Of a stretch of 64,000 nt of DNA, positions 60,301 to 64,000 are shown piece after piece. This stretch comes from Sarcomyxa edulis. Lineage: Eukaryota > Basidiomycota > Agaricomycetes > Agaricales > Mycenaceae. Position 1 is the stretch's first letter. The number at the start of each line of letters is the position of its first letter. A program made the translations under genes and the position numbers. Location of the stretch: assembly GCA_009761415.1 (NCBI GenBank), contig QUOL01000003.1:1922001-1986000 (forward strand), written 5' to 3'. Under the pieces are notes generated by a model. The model saw only the letters and a program-made list of their open reading frames with translations, did no database searches and was not told where the DNA came from.

Positions 60301-63300
60301 CTGGCCCTTCCCGCCGCTAGACCTTTCTAATCGGAAAAGGTCTTCGTTGGATGATGATTGAGCTGAGACGTAGACGTTGATCAGAGCTAACAACGGCGGT
60401 GCCTGGTGTGCTGGCCCAGGATCGAAGAAAGCCGTTCGAGAAGCACCAGACAATAATCTTGAAGAGAGGCATTTCCCCGACGGCATAGCGTAGAATGCAC
60501 CGGAAGCACCGTCCAGAAGAGAACTATTGCGAGATGACAATATACTCACTATGTTTCCCCCATCGCCATCCCTGTATCCTACCACTCTAGCAGTCTCTTG
60601 CCCATTGCCCTTTGTAAACGAGTCCGAGCCTTCTATGGTGAAGAAATCCAATGGTTGTAACATAGCAGACGGAGGGACGGAGAGGGCTGGAGAACGATCT
60701 GGACAACTTGAAGGTGGGCTCGATAAGGCGTTTGACGTATCGACTTCGAATACTCCGTCTGCTGTAAGAGCTGGTCTCCCTTCACGACCAACGTGAGACT
60801 CTGCTGTACCATCGACGTCCCTAGATCTCATCTTCGCATTCCCGCCCGACAAAGAGATCGAGATACATTGACCCTGTGAGGCTGATGAGATGGTCTGGGG
60901 CGAGTATAACCCTGAACTCGTCGACACTGTGGAATCGATTGAGAACAGTGCTCCAGGTGACAGCTCAGGATCGAGTAGGGGATGTCGAAGCAAAAGAGGG
61001 AATGGCCATAAACATGTCAAACAAGACGCGTTGGATTCGGTAGAGGGACGAAGTTTGACAAAAGTGGATAGCGCAGTGAGCATTGAATCCCAATAAGAAG
61101 GTGAAGGTTGGTAGAGGAGTTTGAGTCGACACGGTGGAGCGTGAGGAGTCGGTAGGTATGAAGGGGAGCGCAGTACTAGATCGTTGTCGACTCTCGGTGC
61201 TTCGCACGCCAGGCAATCCATGGCACGCGAATCGCGTCCGCGAGAAGACGTACCCCGGCAGTCCATGGGTACTTGTCTTTGAAGGAGCGAGCCTGCCGGG
61301 GAAGCGTGTGGGGAACGTCTTGCATCTTGTAAATGGCTCAGACGCGACGACAGTGCGGAATAGGGATAGGGTAGCCCGGGAGGAGTTTCGGCAACGAAGA
61401 TGAACCGAACGGTAAAACTCACCCTGTTTCGTTCATCACTATCCCTAAGTTCCGCTATTCCATCGTCGTCTCTAAATATACCTGTTCCACTGCTCGGAAA
61501 TAAGTCCCGATAGTCTTGATGGTGCGAAGATGAAGCACGTCGAATTAAGTGTAATTTTGTTGGGACATCTTCGGATACGTGACCGTTTGCGATGGAGATT
61601 CGAAGATCGGAGGCCTTGGTGAGGCTCCGAGTCGAGCACGTCTTGAGGCTGCGAGACCCTGACGAGGTGAAGTTCGACTTCATCGCCCCCCGCCAAACTA
61701 ACGGCCGAGCTAATCGAAGCGAGGCCAATCGTGTCCAAGCGTTAACGATGTGGATTGGGGGCGCCAATTCTCGCGCAACAAGTGAAGATGAAAGTGATCG
61801 TTTGAGACTCGAAGGAATCGAGAGTTGAATCGAGAGTTGAAAAGTCGTGAGATAAAGTAACTTCCGCACTTGAGCAGGTAAGCGCAGAAAGAAAAGTAGA
61901 ATTATTGTCGGATACTTGGCGCCATGCCAGACCGGTTTATCCGTGTCCAGTATGGCGTGTCCACGAGCAGCGGCAGACACGTTGATCCTTGACAGTTGCA
62001 CTGCTTGCTGCCCGGACACAAGAGTCTGGAGACGATATTCGTGTCTGGGTTGGTCATATACGTAGGCGGGTAGAGGTGACCATTGTCCAAGAAGGCGCGA
62101 ATTTGCTAAGGTAGTGCTCCGAGAGAGTTGGTCAGATATGAAGAGAGTAGGCGGCGACGTCCTGACCTCCCAGATTTTATGTAGTGTCTTCCCAAAGAGA
62201 ATCTCGACGCTGCACCAAGAAGGTTCATCCATAAAAGGTGCAGCACGCTCGAGAACGGGAGCTATCCGGTTAATCCTTGAAAGCTTTGGTCCCGTTCGTT
62301 CAGAACTATCGATCATCCTAGTTGTAATTGAGGACGCCCCCCATTTGACTGGGGTTTTATCCACAACGTAAAGACCTTGCATCGCATAAGTACCGAAACG
62401 CCGGAGTGAACGTTGAAGCCTTTCTTCGACATTAGCAGGTGAAGGGAATGATCCGGTCATCGAGGGAAGCAGCCAATCGATGTATGGAAATAGGGCAGTG
62501 AAATAGTCTAGGTAACGCGAAGGTGGCGCCAGATAATCGATGCTGTGCCAGACCGGTTTATCCGTGTCCAGTACAGCGCGTCCACGAGCAGGAGCAAGCA
62601 GGTTACTCCTCGAATGCTTACCTGCTCGTTGTGAGGACTCGATTATTGAAGGGTGAGAGCGCTCGCGGTTACACACTGACCATGCTGGGATATCGATTGA
62701 CGATACGGAGGGTGGTACTTGAAGTGACGCGTTGAGGAACCCTAAGACACCAAGAGGATAGGTAGATTGTACTCCATGGCTGCAGTCAAACGACGGGATG
62801 GAAGAGGTCTCTGAGAGAGTTTGACCAAGTCCAGGATCGAGTAAAGGGCATGGCGAGGTTACAAATAAAGTCGAAGCTGGGGAAGCATCAACCAAAGATA
62901 ACCCCTGGTCGTCACTCACCGAGTTTCCGACACCATCCTGAGAATTCTCGTTCATCCCAAGTCCTGATTCAACTTCCTTGCCAGACCAACAACCCATTTC
63001 CAACTCGAGTTCTTCGAAGAGCTCCAGGGCATCTAATTGGCCCGAAGATTGAGCCGAGAATGTCAACTGCAGCACGTTTGTGACTGCGAAGGGCGAGTCA
63101 ACATAGGTATCGATAGTGGAATTGTCGAGGTATTGGTATGGAACAGATTCGGGTGATGGGGAGCCATAACCAATCGGTGACAACTGCGGGAGTGAAGCTA
63201 CCAGAGGGGAACATTGGCTCGGGTATTCTCGTGACGAGAGTACTGGTGACTTGGATAGAGAAGGTGACGATGGATTGTGTTCAAGATCCGGTGCTCTACC

Positions 63301-63972
63301 TGCCAGGCAATCCATGGCAAGCAAAGCGTGTCTGCAAGAGGATGCACCCAGGCTATCCATGAGTACATTGGATCCTCTCACCATGACCCGGGGAGAGTTG
63401 AGTGGTCGTAAGACTTGATTTTCCAACGCGTCATCTACAAAGTAATCCAGACTGGACAAAAGATCACGATGCCCATAGTTGAGGCTACTGTTGCAGTCGC
63501 TCTGCGCGTCAGATCCATCTACTTGGACTCGGGCGAGACAGGTTTCACCGGCGATGGTCTTCTCCCGTACTTCAAATTCCTTGTCTGCGTAGGGGAAGCA
63601 CTTGATGATGAACCAATCACTGGCCAAGCCCAGACGACGCAGGAAGTGTTTCCACGCAGTGTCGAGTTCTTCAAAAGAGCACGCAGACTTGAAAGTGCAT
63701 CGGAAGGTGTTGAATGGATCAATGATGAAGCCTGATGTGAATCGGAGAGTAGCCGTTTGGCCCAGTAGGTCTTGAAAGGCATCAATGACATCTTCCACTT
63801 CCGAAAGCAGGAGAGGATGTAGTGATTGAAAACAAAGTTTGCGATCGATGACGGTATCTCGAGAAACTGTTAAAATAAGCTCGGAAAGTCCGAGGATGAT
63901 ATCAGATAATGAATAACCATCAATAAAGGGTTCGTGGTACTGATACCACAGGTCCAGCATAGGGTTTTCCAT
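57349..63972 (-). CDS. Giant intron-free open frame, at least 2207 codons, unknown
   Basis: One uninterrupted minus-strand frame fills the right end of the window and has no stop between the first ATG (63972) and the window edge, so it may be longer. The predicted protein (2207+ residues) is rich in Ser, Leu and Arg. I recognise no enzyme, transposase, reverse transcriptase or known repeat domain. It contains interspersed copies of two sequence modules. One contains SRIN, ARGRA and DTDKPVW (about residues 447-480, weaker at 561-590, 654-684, 1252-1283). The other contains MDCLAGRAP-like text (about 219, 919, 1327). A short W-G-A motif also recurs. Its lack of introns sets it apart from nearly all neighbours. 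It may be a mobile-element protein, a fast-evolving self-repeat gene, or a repeat array that happens to be open. Confidence 0.5.
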   Translation of the reverse strand: MENPMLDLWYQYHEPFIDGYSLSDIILGLSELILTVSRDTVIDRKLCFQSLHPLLLSEVEDVIDAFQDLLGQTATLRFTSGFIIDPFNTFRCTFKSACSFEELDTAWKHFLRRLGLASDWFIIKCFPYADKEFEVREKTIAGETCLARVQVDGSDAQSDCNSSLNYGHRDLLSSLDYFVDDALENQVLRPLNSPRVMVRGSNVLMDSLGASSCRHALLAMDCLAGRAPDLEHNPSSPSLSKSPVLSSREYPSQCSPLVASLPQLSPIGYGSPSPESVPYQYLDNSTIDTYVDSPFAVTNVLQLTFSAQSSGQLDALELFEELELEMGCWSGKEVESGLGMNENSQDGVGNSVSDDQGLSLVDASPASTLFVTSPCPLLDPGLGQTLSETSSIPSFDCSHGVQSTYPLGVLGFLNASLQVPPSVSSIDIPAWSVCNRERSHPSIIESSQRAGKHSRSNLLAPARGRAVLDTDKPVWHSIDYLAPPSRYLDYFTALFPYIDWLLPSMTGSFPSPANVEERLQRSLRRFGTYAMQGLYVVDKTPVKWGASSITTRMIDSSERTGPKLSRINRIAPVLERAAPFMDEPSWCSVEILFGKTLHKIWEVRTSPPTLFISDQLSRSTTLANSRLLGQWSPLPAYVYDQPRHEYRLQTLVSGQQAVQLSRINVSAAARGHAILDTDKPVWHGAKYPTIILLFFLRLPAQVRKLLYLTTFQLSIQLSIPSSLKRSLSSSLVARELAPPIHIVNAWTRLASLRLARPLVWRGAMKSNFTSSGSRSLKTCSTRSLTKASDLRISIANGHVSEDVPTKLHLIRRASSSHHQDYRDLFPSSGTGIFRDDDGIAELRDSDERNRVSFTVRFIFVAETPPGLPYPYSALSSRLSHLQDARRSPHASPAGSLLQRQVPMDCRGTSSRGRDSRAMDCLACEAPRVDNDLVLRSPSYLPTPHAPPCRLKLLYQPSPSYWDSMLTALSTFVKLRPSTESNASCLTCLWPFPLLLRHPLLDPELSPGALFSIDSTVSTSSGLYSPQTISSASQGQCISISLSGGNAKMRSRDVDGTAESHVGREGRPALTADGVFEVDTSNALSSPPSSCPDRSPALSVPPSAMLQPLDFFTIEGSDSFTKGNGQETARVVGYRDGDGGNIVSILSSRNSSLLDGASGAFYAMPSGKCLSSRLLSGASRTAFFDPGPAHQAPPLLALINVYVSAQSSSNEDLFRLERSSGGKGQYVLVHGYDRSELRSSTCLESRLSLLESLQRAGHHSRINLLAPARGRAVSDTDKPVWYGTKYPVARSILLDPGPRLLIRSLNFLLRVDTSQQDSFRVNVRGSNVSTDCLVGKAPEWDLSMVSLSLSESVSPPYSPENHIIQFPPSQIVFGHLSPSTLTTLASSSGESGLSRSHNDVPNQTARSMVYRSLIWWGACYVAGLHALNNAVSFLASKSIRKFVIALKTRQNVVGLSINEDCSCDLLKTELCLRHARLDVRYVGWIHSSLPNSRHRRRELSSTSINRHQLNRLSSYAASSDVKSVDLITATEHGLHSRTLRPLWVASGWMSGRLHDRYEWMLVFTLLRLNSNAQPAFCFEFGDVRESVSASHNGKSLEGGYPVAGNHVDSLKLGLLCSPMRVEIRNLRASSTRLLQGRLGPDGVDRMSSQSTAPDFSYLWALVTSIIQGIDNIYVFVTRSDNNDMTREFYPVRPPLLDPRPQLHSTMLAITFTTLSPAHECAIPGKEQLARYSTKLLDMQRECTHPSNGLRTSGAPKFEVSRSLSSLSKTFATSSLSRLPDCGQLILVDVLGDFRLPKAFSMGLESERSGEEDHVVDLDLASSPSTLDTDAEVVSLNFSYNGISPPPLWTVVSLPVFLDLVQMLSPSYAALTLAPHQLSLYDVMHQSRQGWGASVTARIKRQLNDKFRALTLPNLKDLETLLGRSPELAGLGDGGVKHLVREVYTHHLRSVGHVFRLAEAGSLLCSSSSSSRLKLNPLPRSCARLEVISWTLLISRCEPPIGSLRWFFLSSPLLVPLPRYFLIVEPHWIYANIEFLKLADSPFFPFNTPFIHVGLSFKSHGTNDMGTSISQHYRHSGVSFSRQWTCSRMLLATIKSGRDGAAMNLLTSLSPRLVLDAGNSAPFRVRFWSHHTAATQVCTCLILLVNFPGYSWDTLDNTFRFLNAFSRVGGATTHFTFPRLLGGSKISETFLLGGYPGIGTTTRRKSRTF
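59970..60022 (-). repeat. Repeat B, copy 3, middle deleted
   Basis: CAGGCAATCCGTGG runs directly into ACATTGGACCCTCTCAC, joining the two ends of copy 1 without the roughly 40 bp between them. It encodes VRGSNVSTDCLVGKAP in frame. Confidence 0.65.
60129..60232 (-). repeat. Repeat A, copy 4
   Basis: The longest match to copy 1. The two can be aligned over about 95 bp with scattered substitutions. It encodes HHSRINLLAPARGRAVSDTD, then KPVWYG. Confidence 0.72.
61203..61270 (-). repeat. Repeat B, copy 2
   Basis: It begins with the same CAGGCAATCCATGGCA and ends near CAGTCCATGGGTAC. It encodes SRAMDCLACEAP. Confidence 0.65.
61922..61995 (-). repeat. Repeat A, copy 3
   Basis: It shares the CCAGACCGGTTTATCCGTGT start and the CGTGTCCACGAGCAG block with copy 1. 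It encodes SRINVSAAARGHAILDTDKP, then VWHG. Confidence 0.7.
62214..62300 (-). repeat. Repeat A, diverged copy 2
   Basis: A weaker version recognisable mainly at protein level: LSRINRIAPVLERAAPFMDE then PSWCSVE, parallel to the SRIN, ARGRA and DTDKPVW layout of the other copies. Confidence 0.5.
62544..62640 (-). repeat. Repeat A, copy 1
   Basis: About 97 bp. The plus strand begins CCAGACCGGTTTATCCGTGT. It is clearly alignable with copies at 60129-60232 and 61922-61995, with most positions identical by eye. It encodes the LLAPARGRAVLDTDKPVWH segment. Confidence 0.75.
63296..63395 (-). repeat. Repeat B, copy 1
   Basis: The plus strand starts CAGGCAATCCATGGCA and ends with a block (ACATTGGATCCTCTCAC) that recurs in copy 3. 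It encodes MVRGSNVLMD and AMDCLAGRAPD. Confidence 0.68.
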
Positions 63973-64000
63973 GCTGGGAGAAGGTGCTCTAGTGAGACCG

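Noticed and set aside
57452..63735. Plus-strand frames up to 106 codons within the last 7 kb
   Set aside because: They are short, scattered and opposite the continuous minus frame, and are best read as its shadows.

Overview
The window looks like chromosomal DNA from a mushroom-forming basidiomycete (Agaricomycetes). Genes are dense and on both strands, and almost every recognisable gene is cut by many 44-70 bp GT-AG introns. The family content agrees: a class I hydrophobin, a fungal sesquiterpene synthase, a DUF6533 membrane protein, three F-box/LRR-type proteins, two microsomal P450s, a PDR-type ABC transporter and a tiny 'GRGINAII' membrane protein. All exon models were read by eye from splice sites and reading-frame phase and have not been tested against RNA. 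No rRNA, convincing tRNA or CRISPR array was seen.

Layout, left half. A partial His-rich gene (-) is divergent from RAD9 (+, checkpoint clamp). Then come an F-box protein (-), a BLI-3-like flavin-binding-fold protein (-), a 3 kb stretch with only weak coding signals, a SARNP/Tho1 SAP-domain mRNP protein (+), a sesquiterpene synthase (-), a 2.3 kb gene-poor stretch, a DUF6533 membrane protein (+), and a membrane-anchored disordered protein (-) that shares a 152 bp promoter with GWT1 (+). A PP2C phosphatase (+), an F-box protein (+), a P450 (+), a pepsin-type protease (+) and REI1 (+) follow.

Layout, right half. RAX2 (-, with a C-terminal SH3-like domain) is followed by a 2 kb gene-poor gap, a TspO/MBR-related multipass protein (+), a second F-box protein of the 22.6 kb type with a decayed partial copy behind it, a second P450 (+), a 64-residue membrane protein (+), a disordered Ser-rich protein (-), a Thr-rich hydrophobin (-), a DJ-1/PfpI protein (-), an SDR (-), and a PDR transporter (+) that stops after its first half.

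The last 7 kb are different. One intron-free open frame of at least 2207 codons (-) runs off the window edge. It carries no domain I recognise and contains two families of interspersed near-identical DNA repeats. It lies directly next to the truncated transporter, and this junction is the most unusual part of the window.

Housekeeping genes (RAD9, SARNP, GWT1, REI1, RAX2) provide the syntenic frame. Secondary-metabolism and surface genes (terpene synthase, P450s, SDR, transporter, hydrophobin, protease) are scattered between them and do not form one tight cluster.
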